Shown: in pieces, positions 50,991-63,680 of the stretch | Position numbering within the stretch: position 1 is the first letter of the stretch | How the letters are laid out: every line of letters begins with the position of its first letter | From: Oryzias latipes | Taxonomy: Eukaryota > Chordata > Actinopteri > Beloniformes > Adrianichthyidae | Assembly: GCF_002234675.1 (NCBI RefSeq) | Contig: NC_019871.2 | Span: 14,354,331-14,418,330, forward strand | DNA: 64,000 bases | Direction: 5' to 3' | Made by a program: the position numbers and the translations under genes | The notes under the pieces: model-generated | What the model was told of the DNA's origin: nothing | The model's input: only the letters and a program-made list of their open reading frames with translations | The model's database searches: none

Positions 50991-51479
50991 GATTTATTTC
51001 AAGTATTAGTTTATTATTTTCAATGTATTTGTATAGTTACAGTTTGTTGGTGTTAAAACCGGTTGTAACTATTTTTTAATTGGTTATTTTAAAAAATAAC
51101 ATTAGATAAACAAACATTTGCTTGTTTTGTGTTATTTATCTTAGTGTACAGAACGTCTTTTGTCACCTAGGAACAGTGCTATATAAATAAAGATTGATGA
51201 TTGGTTAAAACGTTTCAGGTCTCTAAACAGTGCTCGAACCTGTGCTTCACAAAAAACAAAACAAAAAACAAAAACAAAAAAAAACAGGCTAATTTTCTCC
51301 AAAAACCTTTAAGTGTGACAAAGTAGTGTCACGGAGTGAAAGGAGACTGCATAAATGTGTCTAAGATGCTCAATTTTATCCAGCTCTGCATCTCCATCTT
51401 CACATAATCAGAGTAAACGCGTATTTTCCTTTCCTTTCCTTTAGTTCCCTTAACTTCTGCATTCGGACCTTTGACTGTA

Positions 51480-52260
51480 TAGAGAGAACTGGATGGGGCG
51501 CCTGTGACGTCTGCCATAGAAGATGCTCCTTACTTCCGGCTCCAGCATTATGAAGCCGGTTCTGTCGCCATTTTTCCGCGATACGCACATCGCCATGTTG
51601 GAGCCAGACAACAGTGATTGGTCCTATGGTATGAGTCAACATGTCTAAGGCAACTACTGTCGCCAATCAGGAGTGAGCATGTTTAAAATTCACAGCCCTT
51701 TCACTGAAAGTGGCCCGGGAGAATCTGTCGATTTGTCAATCGCTCGAGGTGGGGCCAGCGGCCACTACAGTCTTTTTTACTGAGGCATCTGATTGGTCAG
51801 TTTATAACTTGAATAAGTTGTGATGAAAAAAAATATATCATGAAAAAAAAATTAAGATTAGCAAGAGCATGTTAAAAAAGTTATCAGAGCAAGAATGGTT
51901 ACTCCAACAAATCTAATGGTAATAGCTGTTTATTTCTCTGTAGAAATTTATGGTATTTTGGCTTATTGGAGCCAGTGGGTACTTCCTACTTGAAACACGA
52001 GGGGAGAGGGATCGCTTTCTCCAGTTCTCATATCAATCTTATGTCTATGGACACAATCCAAACCACTTCATGAATTAGTCATGTGGTAGAGCCAGGCAGC
52101 AAAGTTCACGACATCATCATTTTCAGCTTCTCCTCTAAATGAAGCAAGCCTCTGTGAGCACCATGGAAACGTCCCCTCTCATTGTCGACACACGCTTTGA
52201 AGCCCATTGACTGTTTATGGGAATTGGACTGAGCAGTCCCTCCCCCCTCTTGCATTCCAA
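51480..52260. repeat. Probable dispersed repeat, GC-richer block
   Basis: The text GCTGTCGCCATTTTTCCGCG-like, CGCCATGTTGGAGCCAGACAACAGTGATTGG, GTCGCCAATCAGGAGTGAGCATGT and ACTGAGGCATCTGATTGGTCAG recalls a repeat seen near many fish genes. The second half (51950-52260) recalls the same family. Ends were not found; could alternatively be a CCAAT-rich promoter. Confidence 0.35.
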
Positions 52261-52261
52261 A

Positions 52262-54355
52262 CAGGAAGTAGAGTTTTTTTAATGGTTTCCTGTGACTAAA
52301 TGGTAATGTATCCCCTCTGAGCTCATCTACCTTTCATTCATGAAGATATGTACTACCCCACATCTTTGCACTGTTCATGATCTACAGTCAAACGTTTCAG
52401 TTTGTGACCAAAAATACTTTCTCCGACAACAAGTAGCAGAGCCTGTTGGTAAAAATAAAAACACCATGATGACTATCTGCCTAATCAGTTGCCATGGGAT
52501 GAAATATTGCATAGTAGCACAAATGTATCGCTATCTTGCATTTGAAGAGTTTGGGCATATTTTATCAACAGGATGTGCTGAACCTCATTCTGCCAAACAC
52601 AAAAACAAGACTTTATTTTTCCACTCAACAGTAACTATAGATACACTATCAAAGTTTACAATTAGCAAGTGAAAAAAAAATGATGTTGTTTTGTTGCTAT
52701 GTAGTCTTATCAGACTCTACCCCCCTCAAAGACTCTACACCCCTCAAAGATCTAGACAGTTTCCCTTTAACCTGTAACATGTGAAGTATGAATTATACAA
52801 TGAAGCTGGCTGATGACAGAGCTACGCCAAGCTAGATTAGTTCAAAATCAGGAGAGTCTTGAGGTAAAAGTATAGATTTGTGGTGTACCTTTATGCCACA
52901 AAAGCTTTGAAAACCAAAATCATAAAAGAATTTGAGTGGTGAGGTCAGATGAATGAGGTGTTGTCTCATTTCTAACTTACATTCCAGGAATTTCATTTGA
53001 CACAATCAGACTTTATAATTAAATTACTTAAACAAAAGTAAAAACCTAGAATCTTATCTGCAGGTATAAATAGATAGATTTAAACACTTTAGCTTTAACT
53101 AGTAACCACTGACAGAAATCCACAGAATGAAAGAAAAATAAAATGATCTTTGTAGAATTTGCGTAAATGATTAAAATAAAATAAATTTTATTTGAAGCGT
53201 TTAATGTTTAATAAAAGAAGAACAACAAACAATCAAAATTATAAATTATAGTTACATAAATCACATCCACACAGGGTTAAAAAAAAGACATATTAAGGAC
53301 TTTCAGCTGTCATACACTGATTTAAACAGAAGAATTTTAATGCTGGACTGGACTTGAGCATTCACAGAGAGGAAGCTTTACGTAGATCATCAAGAAGACG
53401 GTTCATAAACTGTTAATTAGAAACATGCATCATCATGAAAAACTGTTCCACATTTCATGGAATAATCAACCCACCGACCAGCCCTAAGCTTCTGTGAATT
53501 TGGAGGACATGTAGGAATATGTCTTTTGACACTGTGCCATGGAGTGACGTACAAACAAAGGTGCTTTAAAAGGATTTTTCTGAGTGACAGGTGGTTATTG
53601 CAAAAACCTCAGTGTTTACTGTTTTGTAGCCACTTGTTGCATTGAAAGGCATTTCATTCCGCCTTCGGTGATCATGACTTTGGATTTCAAATTCCAAGCT
53701 GCTAGGCCAGGGGTTGGTGACAGTTACAAAGAGCGCTTTGGACCAGCTTCCCACAGGAATTCAAACACATGGAGCGACAACACCCTTTGGAAACCCGGTG
53801 TTTCCAGTCATCTGCATAACTTCACTAATTTTTTGAAATTCCTGAAGAGATGTTCATTTTTGATATCCAGTCATTTAATGAGAACTATTTCCAGAAAGGC
53901 AGCAAAACTAGCAAATATGTCATAATTAACCAGCAGTTACTCCACTTCTCCGTTAGAATTTTGTCAACAACAAACTTTTTTTCTCATCTGGATCAGGATG
54001 TTTTGGGCAAAAGCTGCGTGTTTATTCTGGAATGTCTTGCCACATTTGAGACTTTGTTGTTTCCTAATTCTACATTACACATTAATCATACAGATAAAGT
54101 TGTTGAAAGCAAACAAATCTGTCCAGGTGCCATTAAACGTACCGTTTTCTTCAGGAACTTCAGTTTTCTCAAAGTTTTACTTGGGTAGGACAACGATGGA
54201 GAACACACCGGTGGGAGTCATGCGGTGATGCAGGTCGGTAGTCACATAGAACTTTACTTAGAAAATGTCTACATTTAGATAAAAAAACTGATACGTCGCC
54301 TGTTAGTTTTCTGTTTTGTTTCTTAAAATTATTTTTATAAACCTTTCCTTTTTAC
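52262..54355. other. No recognised gene
   Basis: Open frames at 53584-54188 (about 112 residues on the plus strand) look like chance frames; neither strand gives a recognisable domain, although the region could be old transposase debris. Two 19-base tandem units (GACTCTACMCCCCTCAAA type) lie at 52713-52750. Confidence 0.35.
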
Positions 54356-54522
54356 TGCTTGCCGACCGTAGTCGTCAGGACAGGGGAGCTGCTCCAGGGA
54401 TGAGCAGCTCGCCTGGTTCCGACTCGTTTGCAAAAATACAACAGCTGGTCGACAGACGACCCTGAGAGGTTCTGAATGCTGAGTTTACAGCTGGAGACAC
54501 GCTGCTGTCTTCTTCCCAACTA

Positions 54523-56142
<1,620 letters not shown>

Positions 56143-56144
56143 TA

Positions 56145-56340
56145 CCTGTGGCTGCGTGACGAGAAATCACATACAGTGGGCGTGCCTCAACAGGTTTAAC
56201 CCCGCCCACACTGAGGCACGCCTCTAGGCTATTAACTACATAGTGCACTATATACAGTGGTGTGTTCGCCATTTTGTAGTGCTGTCCGAATCTGCAATTC
56301 CAAATTGCCCCAGGTTGCCAACCCCTGTGCTGGGCAGCAG
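56145..56340. repeat. Possible dispersed repeat next to the Tc1
   Basis: ACTACATAGTGCACTATATACAGTGG, GTTCGCCATTTTGTAGTGCTGTCCGAATC and a hAT-like end CCAGGTTGCCAACCCCTG occur in order. I recall similar text in other fish genomes, but boundaries are unclear. Confidence 0.4.
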
Positions 56341-56714
56341 GGTGGTTCGGTTTAGAGCTAAAAAGAGACTGCCTTGTTCAGATAAAAACAACACTAAAGC
56401 TGTTCTCACCCCGAACGAATCATATGCAGCAAATTTGCGTCCTCTTTCTCTGTTTAGACACACAGCTAATTCACCAATCTACGCTTACACAAAAAGGTGT
56501 TCATAAATCAGACGCTTCTGCCATGTGTGGGAGGGGCTATGGTCCAAAGTTTCCAGCCTCATCACTACATGGAAGCATTGAGTTCATATCTACCGTATAT
56601 ATCTCATAGACGGTTGATGGTTTATTTACTGAAAAGAACTCTTTAAAAGCATCGGTGACCATATCTCCATGTCTGAGTTTGTGAGATCATTGAGAGCATT
56701 AGTCAGAACAAAAT

Positions 56715-57403
56715 TACACTCTAAAAAGAAAAAAGTTGATCCAACTGAAATGAATCACTTCAAATGATAACAAGTAATTGAATTAAGTTTATTCAAATTA
56801 ATTTTTTATGTCTAGCCAACTCAATTTAATATGTTTTTTTAACTTAAATATACATTTTTTCTTTCAATTTTGTTTATACAACTTAAATTGACACATTTTT
56901 TCTAAAGTTTCAACCAATGGGTCTTGTAATTACCAAATCAAAGACATGAGTGACCCAGCAATGTGTCACATTACAAGGCAGGAGTTCACGTGTCGTGAAC
57001 TTTGTTTTTAATACTAGAACATGTGCAGAAAGAAATAAACATAACGGTTTAAATTAATAGTTAAAACAGAGTAAAACAGCGAGACAACAAGACACATGGA
57101 CAAAAACTCACACTTAAACCCCAATCTGCCAAGATAGGCAAAGAAAATGGTATCCCACCATTCCTTGCACTGCCTTACGTTTTGCCGTCATGAGTTGTTG
57201 ACAACTTCACACCAAAGTTACACCAACTTAATTGAATTAAGTTGATTGAAAGTAAAATAGCTATGTCAGACAACTACGTGTTATTTTTAAGTTGAATGAA
57301 CTCAAAAAAATGATTTATTTTCACCAAACTAAATAATTAAGTAAGATCAATGTAAAAAGGTTTGTCTTTCCAACTACAGCCCAAACACTCTTTTTAGAGT
57401 GTA
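56715..57403. mobile_element. Tc/mariner-like MITE
   Basis: Perfect 15 bp inverted ends TACACTCTAAAAAGA (56715-56729) and its complement (57389-57403); the outer TA is likely the duplicated target. The inside is AT-rich with repeated CAACTTAATT-like motifs and a GTTCACGTGTCGTGAAC palindrome, and no transposase. Non-autonomous. Confidence 0.8.
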
Positions 57404-59590
57404 GAGGACCTTTTTATTATAGTCTTGATGAAAATAAGTAAAAAATAATAAATTTCAGAAGGAGAAGGATCAGATTCTCCTCCATAGTGATTTTGAACTC
57501 CAGCCACTGATCATATCATCAACATGGGCCTTTACGTGAAGTAAAGTCTTCACCAAAGTTCAGACATTTGAACTCGCACAGTGCACCGTGTTATCAGGCC
57601 ACTGCCAGACCACCGCACCGAATGCTCAAATTGCACAGTATCTCTGATCAACACTGTGACTTAACGTTGAATATGGACACCCCTGCCATGCAAATCTTGT
57701 TCAGTGTGAATGAAGTTTAAGAGATTTAGTCCGCATCTTGCATTGACATTTTACATTGACAGGAGCAGTCTCAGTTTTACGTGGATCCCAAAACTTGACT
57801 GAAAATTATCTAAGCAACTGCTCACCAGGTAAATGTCAGCGAACTGTTGGCTAACAACTTTTCTAATCTAAACTTTGAATACTTTAAATATTCCAAAAAT
57901 ATTCAAATCAATATAAACTTTGATGTGAATACAGCCAATAGGTGTTTAGAAGTGCAGCTTAAAAATTAACCACCTTTTGGAGAGACTGGATGAGAGCACT
58001 TTCAGAGCCCTTGGAGAATGTGATGTTTGGCATGTAAGTGAATTCTAGCAACCTTGTCATGTAAAACATTCCTGTTTTAAGCGTCTCCCTGGGCTCAGGA
58101 TTGTTACCAGCATTGAGGAGTTCATTTAAAGTTCAAAACCCTAATTCCGGTCATGGAAAACGATCTCTGAATGACTGGAATTTAATGTAGTAATGACTTC
58201 GAAAGGCAAGCAGCCAAGAAGTTTTTATTCTTTTTTCATCTATTTTTAGTAGCAGACAGAACATGAGGGCTGTTAATGCATTTTGTCATGACTTCATTTA
58301 GTTTTCCCTGTTTACCTTGTTTTTTTTTTTTAATTGATAGATGTGCAGTGATTAAATTCTTTTCCACTACCTGGAATTTCTTCATGCAGAAACATGAGGT
58401 GATGCAGCTATTTTCAACAAAGTACTGCAAAAGACATCCACAGATGTTTGGCCTTTGTTGCCTGCATGGTCTTCCTGCTCATCAAAAAAAAAACATTTTC
58501 CAAACTTAATCTGTTTACTTAATCTGAGATTTTATAGCAAGTCATGTGCAAAACCCACATTATGTAATTTTCTCAGATAAGTTGTGCAGATGTTACATGC
58601 TCCACCAAAAGAAATTCCGTGGATTTTCCCACACCAAGTGTTGGAAATATCCAAAGACAGGGATGACGAAATTGCTTAACAACACCCTGCTGAAATATTT
58701 GGACTGTTGGTCCCTGGGTACTTAAAGCCAGAAGAATTACTGTGGTAGTACAAAGCATAATAATAATGATTGATGTAAGTGTATTCCATCTGTGGAGTAT
58801 GGGGGGTGGGGTGGGGTGGGGGTGGGGGGGGGCTGGTTCGCCCAGGGCGTCAAACTAGCCAGGACAGTCTATGACTCCTGTTGCTTGCTAGTGCCAAAAA
58901 ATGTCTCAGCAGAAAGATGCTCACAACACTGCTGAAATTCCTTTGTTTTTAAGGTTTAAGGTTGTCTTTAAGTCAGAGGACTAATCATGGTGTAACAGAT
59001 AAGTCTTTGATAATAATTTGTATCACAATTATCTTTATTTTGAAATTTAAATTTAGTGATAATGGTGTGTTCCATTTTGTTAATCAACTTTTTGAGCTTC
59101 CAAGAGTATTTCAATGTTTATTCCTCACTATAAACAACCCCAAAGTGGTATTTTGATCCATTCAACCTACGCCCTGAGCACCAGCCCCTTCCAATCCACG
59201 GAAACGAGTGGGTTCTCACATTGTGACGTAGACCAATGAAGAACCGGCCCTTCCAGGAAGCCTGCGTTGCCAGCACAGCCCCCAGACTAACACAAACACT
59301 CTCACCTCCTCCGTGGAGCTAGGTGTGATCGGCTACACGCTTTCATTTTATAGGCACAATATGTACATCCATCTTTGCAAAAACTCAGATGTTTGTTTTC
59401 GTGAGAGAAAAAAAGACACGCTGCTGAGGCCGGCTCTAGGTTGACGTCAGTGCCTCGAGACATCTTACTTCCGGATAAGAACATAAACTTCAAAAATAAA
59501 TGCAACTCCCCAAAATGACTTTAATTGACAACTAATTTTAGGTGTTGAAAAAAACTCAGTGTGAGATTTGTCCAAAAACATGCTTCATAT
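57404..59590. other. No recognised gene
   Basis: Contains a G-rich run at 58799-58832 followed by GGCTGGTTCGCCCAGGGCG, which recalls another fish repeat end, and a CpG-containing block at 59160-59480 of unknown nature. No supported exon. Confidence 0.4.
58799..58832 (+). repeat. G-rich simple repeat (GGGGT)n-like
   Basis: Runs of four or more G separated by single T, fitting the G-quadruplex pattern on the plus strand. Confidence 0.9.
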
Positions 59591-59604
59591 TTCACTTGTC
59601 AACT

Positions 59605-59757
59605 CTTAATTGTCCCTCGGTGTGAGTGTGAGAGTGAATGGCGAACTGTCCAGGGTGTCCCCTGCCTTCGCCCACAATTGGCTGGGATAGGCTCCGGCAG
59701 CCCCGTGACCCCGAAAGGGAACAAAGGGTAGAAAATGAATGAATGAATGAATGAACA
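59605..59757 (+). repeat. LINE 3' end with (GAAT)n tail
   Basis: The text GAGTGAATGGCGAACTGTCCAGGGTGTCCCC, GGCTGGGATAGGCTCCGGCAG and CCCCGTGACCCCGAAAGGG followed by AGAAAATGAATGAATGAATGAATGA is a very common fish repeat end, probably an RTE/Rex3-like LINE. Similar decayed pieces are at 31170-31245 and 59995-60045. Confidence 0.65.
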
Positions 59758-60201
59758 GAGTTGGTAAGTGTTGGATTTTAAACACAGTCAAAAAAACAAT
59801 TCAATCTTATAGTCAAATGCTCAACACTCAAGAGTAACTTTGCCACTTTGTGGGGTGGACTCATAAACACGTTTTAAGTATTAGAAATGACTCGAGTGGT
59901 GTTGAATCAACCCTGGTCAATTTTATGTTTACCAAAAGGGGATTTGTCTATCCATAGATATGTTAGTCTACTCCATCCATCTGACACAACTGAATCCCCT
60001 TTGTTTTCACGGGTTGCTGGAGCTCGTCCCAGCTACTGTAGGGTGAAGGCCCACACACACACTTGTTGTGGTTTGCTCCAAACTATATCAATGAAGGAGG
60101 GAGATTAACCAGATTTTAGCACACATTTGTTTAATAAGAGCAAAGATAATGGGGTGGGGTGCTGCATGAGTGTATGTTTGCAGATGGAGCGCTAACCAAA
60201 C

Positions 60202-60441
60202 CAGTGGGACCAAACTGAAGAGCATGCAGGGGAGGGAATGAGAAGCCTGATGATTTGGAGCATGCGGTGCAGCAAAGACCCGGACTCGGCAAGGAGACCA
60301 GAAGGAGAGCACACCCAAAGAGCTCTTATAGATCTTTTACCTCTGTCATCTGATTTCCAAATACCTGCACATGTGCAGGAGGAGGTGGAGAAAAGGAGCA
60401 GGTACCAGAAACACATCCTGGACTGCTCAAACCTGGATTAA
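60202..60441 (+). CDS. Anonymous coding-like segment
   Basis: An open frame with even, non-repetitive codon use: from ATG 60238 it reads MRSLMIWSMRCSKDPDSARR, then about 48 residues rich in charged residues (including LIDLLPLSSDFQIP and EEVEKRSRYQKHILDC), stop TAA at 60439-60441. Upstream, the frame is open back to TAA at 60193. CTAACCAAACCAG at 60192-60204 and TATGTTTGCAG at 60173-60183 are possible acceptors, and GTATGT lies just after the stop. I do not recognise a family. It may be the last exon of a host gene, a decayed gene or chance. Confidence 0.25.
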   Translation, partial: QWDQTEEHAGEGMRSLMIWSMRCSKDPDSARRPEGEHTQRALIDLLPLSSDFQIPAHVQEEVEKRSRYQKHILDCSNLD

Positions 60442-60659
60442 AGTATGTTTACATAGTAAAGAATACATTGAACATGGTTTCTGATTTGTAAAACCTTTAT
60501 CTGGTTTGTGAAAATGTGAAATGGGATTGAGTATGAGGTCCTGTGGTTTTGAACAGGACCCGGTCGGGTTGTCTTAGTATGAAAAATGCCGTTGAACTTT
60601 CCTCTAGTGCTCTCACGAATCGGAAGCTGTGAATAGGAAGCCAACTCAGCCTCCCACTC

Positions 60660-63340
60660 TGCTTAAGGGCATTATAATAGTTTCATATCTATTTCCCCAC
60701 ATTTCAATACAATATGTAAAATAAGGTAAAACCAAAGAGCAATATAACATGTTTATAATATGACATGGTAAAATATATTTAGATTTGTTCAGAACAAAAA
60801 GGCTCTTGGCTAATTTATTTTTTACATAAAATATATGAGATGTCCATGTTAAGTTGTCATCCAACATAACCGCTAAAAATTTAAATTCAGACACCTGTTC
60901 TATGTTTCTGTTGTTAATGGATAAAGTCCCTTCTGTTTTTTTCTTTATTACCAAACACCATAAACTATGTTTTTGTCAGATTCAACGATACTTTATTGTA
61001 ATCAAACCACATTTTGAGTTTCATAATTTCCATTTCAATACTTTTAGCTAAGGTTTTCAGATTATCCCCAGAACAGAAAAAGTTATCATCGGCAAATAAA
61101 ACAAACTGTAACAACTTAGAAATATCACAAATATCATTTATGTATATAATAAAGAGCTCAGGTCCTATAATTGAACTGTGTGGAAGTCCACAAATAATAT
61201 TCATGAGATCCCCCTTATTACCTCCAAACTGCACATATTGTTGTCTGTTTTGTAAATAACTGGTGAGCCAGTTCAGGGCGATTCTTCTAACCCCATGTGT
61301 ACGGTGGCCCAGAAGGGTCACAACACATTAACTTTACACACAACACATTAACTTTACACTATGCATATAATTTATAAATCAAGATAGAACGATCTATGGT
61401 GTCAAAAGTATTCTTTAAATCAATGAAAACTCATTTTGTGTATTTCTTTTTGTCAATTGTTGTTGAATTTTTTTCAACTATTTTCATTATAGCCAAACCT
61501 GTAGACCTATTCGATCGAAACCCATACTGATTCTCACTTACCAATTTTTTTTTTAAATAAAGCTGTCTAGTTTGTTAACAAACAACTTTTCTAACACATA
61601 TGAAAATTGGGACAGTAATGATACTGGTCTGCAATTATTAAAAGTATCTCTGTCTTCATTAAAAAATAAAAAATAACTTTAGCTATTTTCATCCTATCAG
61701 GATATATTCCCAATTTAAGTGAAAGATTAAAGATATAATGTAGTGGTTTGACAATGCAATATTTTCATTTTTATTATTTTCCTGTCAATACCATCACTGT
61801 CCTTTGAATTCTTGTTTTTCAGTTTACGTACTGTAGTCAAAATGTCCTTTTCAGTCACATCAGAGAGATACATAGATTGGGAAATCAAATTTTATTTTTT
61901 ACTAACATCTTGATTGTATACTGCATGTAATCTTTTCTGCTAGGTTGGGTCCTATATTTTATTTACAAAAAAAAATTATATTCATTTGCTATGTCTTCTT
62001 GATTTTTAATTAGTTCTTCTGATCCTGACTTATGTCCTCTGACCTTATTCAGAATATTCCACGTAGCCTTTATGTTGTGATTATTTTCATACAGAATCCT
62101 ATGATAATATTTCTTCTCAGCTTGTCTCAATACATTTGTTAACTTGTTTTTGTAAACCTTATAACGTTTTTTAGCTGTTGCTGTTCTTAAGTTTAAAAAG
62201 TCCTTATAAAGTTAATTTTTCTTTTTAAATGCATTTTTTGTAAACCCTTTGTTATCCAGGATTTTTTTGTGACTAGTTTAGATTTAGGTCTAATTAAAAC
62301 TTCTGGACAATGTCTATTGTAAAGACTTGATTTATGAGAGCATTTCTGAAAGCTTTCACAGTTTCATTATTTCTTATTCTTTTATTTATTTGGTGGATTT
62401 CTGCTGATATTTTTGGCAATTTAAAGTCAAATATAGCAAATATAGGCAAGTGATCGCTTATGTCATGAATTACTAACCCACAATCTCTTTGACTTTCCAC
62501 AATATTGGTAAAAATATTGTCTATTTAAGTTGCACTATTGTTGTTGTCATTCTACTAGGCTTTGTAATCAAAAGATAAAGTCCTTTACTAAATAATGAAT
62601 CGAAAAAATCTGATGTTTGCAAATGTGAATCAAGCTTTATGAGATCTATATTGAGGTCTCCAACAATTATTAATTGTTTATGATGGTTTAGATTGCTTTA
62701 CATACTGTCACGGTATTAGTTTCTTTGCTTTGGTCTTGGTTTGAGTTACTTCCTGTTTTATTTTGTAGTATTTCCTGTTTTGTTGTTGGTTTCGAGTTTT
62801 ACCTTTCCTCATCAGTCCTGATAGTGTTCACCTGTGTCTCGTCAGTCCTGTATGCATTTAAGTCCTGTCATTCCCTTCCTCCTGTGCTGGTCCATAGTTT
62901 ATTATGCTGTTTGCCTGTGTAGTGAAGGTTTCGAGTTTCTTAGTTTGTTTTTCCTGCATTGCAGGGTTTTGGTTTTTAGTTAGGTTATGTAATTAAAGCC
63001 TTGTTCACCTGGAACTCCTGCCTCCTCCTCTCTGCGCCTGGCTGCTTTCCTCATTCTCAGCCACGTAACATACTCTCTAAATTGTTCTTAAAAGTTTCAA
63101 TTTTTGAGCCTGGTTTCCTATATACACATCCAATCATGGTTTTGTTTTTTGTAACTCAATTTTCACAGCAACACTTTTTGTTAAATAATAGCAGAAGTCA
63201 GGCATTGCTGGTTTCCATTTTAAACCTTTGTCAACATAAATGGGCAACTCCCCCCTCCAACTCTGGTTCAAACCCCCTCTGGGATCCTTCATTAATTGTA
63301 TTTACAAATCAGACTAAAATACAGTGGAAACTCCCATGTT
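60660..63340 (-). mobile_element. Decayed LINE, jockey-superfamily type, with a nested insertion
   Basis: Read on the minus strand, 63330-63075 encodes the endonuclease start (YVDKGLKWKPAMPD, then CVYRKPGSKIETFKNNLES in another frame). After the 361 bp insertion it resumes with IIVGDLNIDLIKLDSH (endonuclease GDxN block) and DISDHLPIFAIF (the SDH block). RT pieces follow: NRQQYVQFGGNKGDLMNIICGLPHSSIIGPELFIIYINDI and FADDNFFCSGDN (catalytic box with the second Asp intact), NLTKT, and to about 60660 a decayed C-terminal part. Several frameshifts and stops separate the pieces, so it is dead. The 3' end is missing, which is unusual for LINEs and points to later deletion. Clade (CR1/Rex1-like) is tentative. 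Confidence 0.8.
62707..63067 (+). mobile_element. 361 bp LTR-like insertion nested in the LINE
   Basis: The block is bracketed by ACATACT at 62700-62706 and 63068-63074. Without one copy plus the insert, the LINE endonuclease text is continuous. It starts (T)GTCACGG and ends CCACGTA(ACA), giving short inverted ends (TGTCACG against TGTTACG). It is pyrimidine-rich (CTTCCTGTTTTATTTTG, TTCCTGTTTTGTTG) and has AATTAAAGCC followed by TTGTTCACCTGG near its end, resembling the R/U5 of a solo LTR. The repeat size (6-7 bp) does not fit a TG..CA LTR exactly, so a non-LTR small element is not excluded. Confidence 0.7.
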
Positions 63341-63379
63341 ACGCGAATTATATATTGAAATGCTAATTTGGAAAAATTA

Positions 63380-63680
63380 ATGGCTTGGCTTGGAGGTGGT
63401 CACGGCGCCATCCCGTCGAACTAAGCCAGTGCCTTTTTAAATTCACCTCCTTTGGCAAAGTTCGCACCAAGCAGACACAGCGCCGTCTGCGTGAAAGCCC
63501 TGCGGGTCAAATGCGATCTCACTTGACCCCTTCCAAGAAGGAGAGACTTGCCCCGCAAGTTAGCCTGAGCTTTTAAATCCAGACGAAAATAGACGCGCGT
63601 AACCAATGACGCGCTCCAGCGAGCGACCAATAACGACCAACTCCGCCCTTGTTTCTGCTCTGACTTTCCGAACGCTCCAT
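63380..63680. promoter_or_regulatory. CpG-rich block with CCAAT boxes
   Basis: In contrast to the AT-rich surroundings, this block has many CpG (GGCGCC, GACGCGCG, GACGCGC, GAGCGACC) and two CCAAT motifs close together (GTAACCAATGACG, GCGACCAATAACG) plus CTCCGCCC. It may be a CpG-island promoter, on either strand, or the internal promoter/5' UTR of the adjacent LINE. The 115-residue minus frame across it looks like a by-product of GC content. Confidence 0.35.

Noticed and set aside
53584..54188. Two overlapping 112-residue plus frames
   Set aside because: No domain seen in these or in the opposite strand; could be transposase debris but I could not show it.
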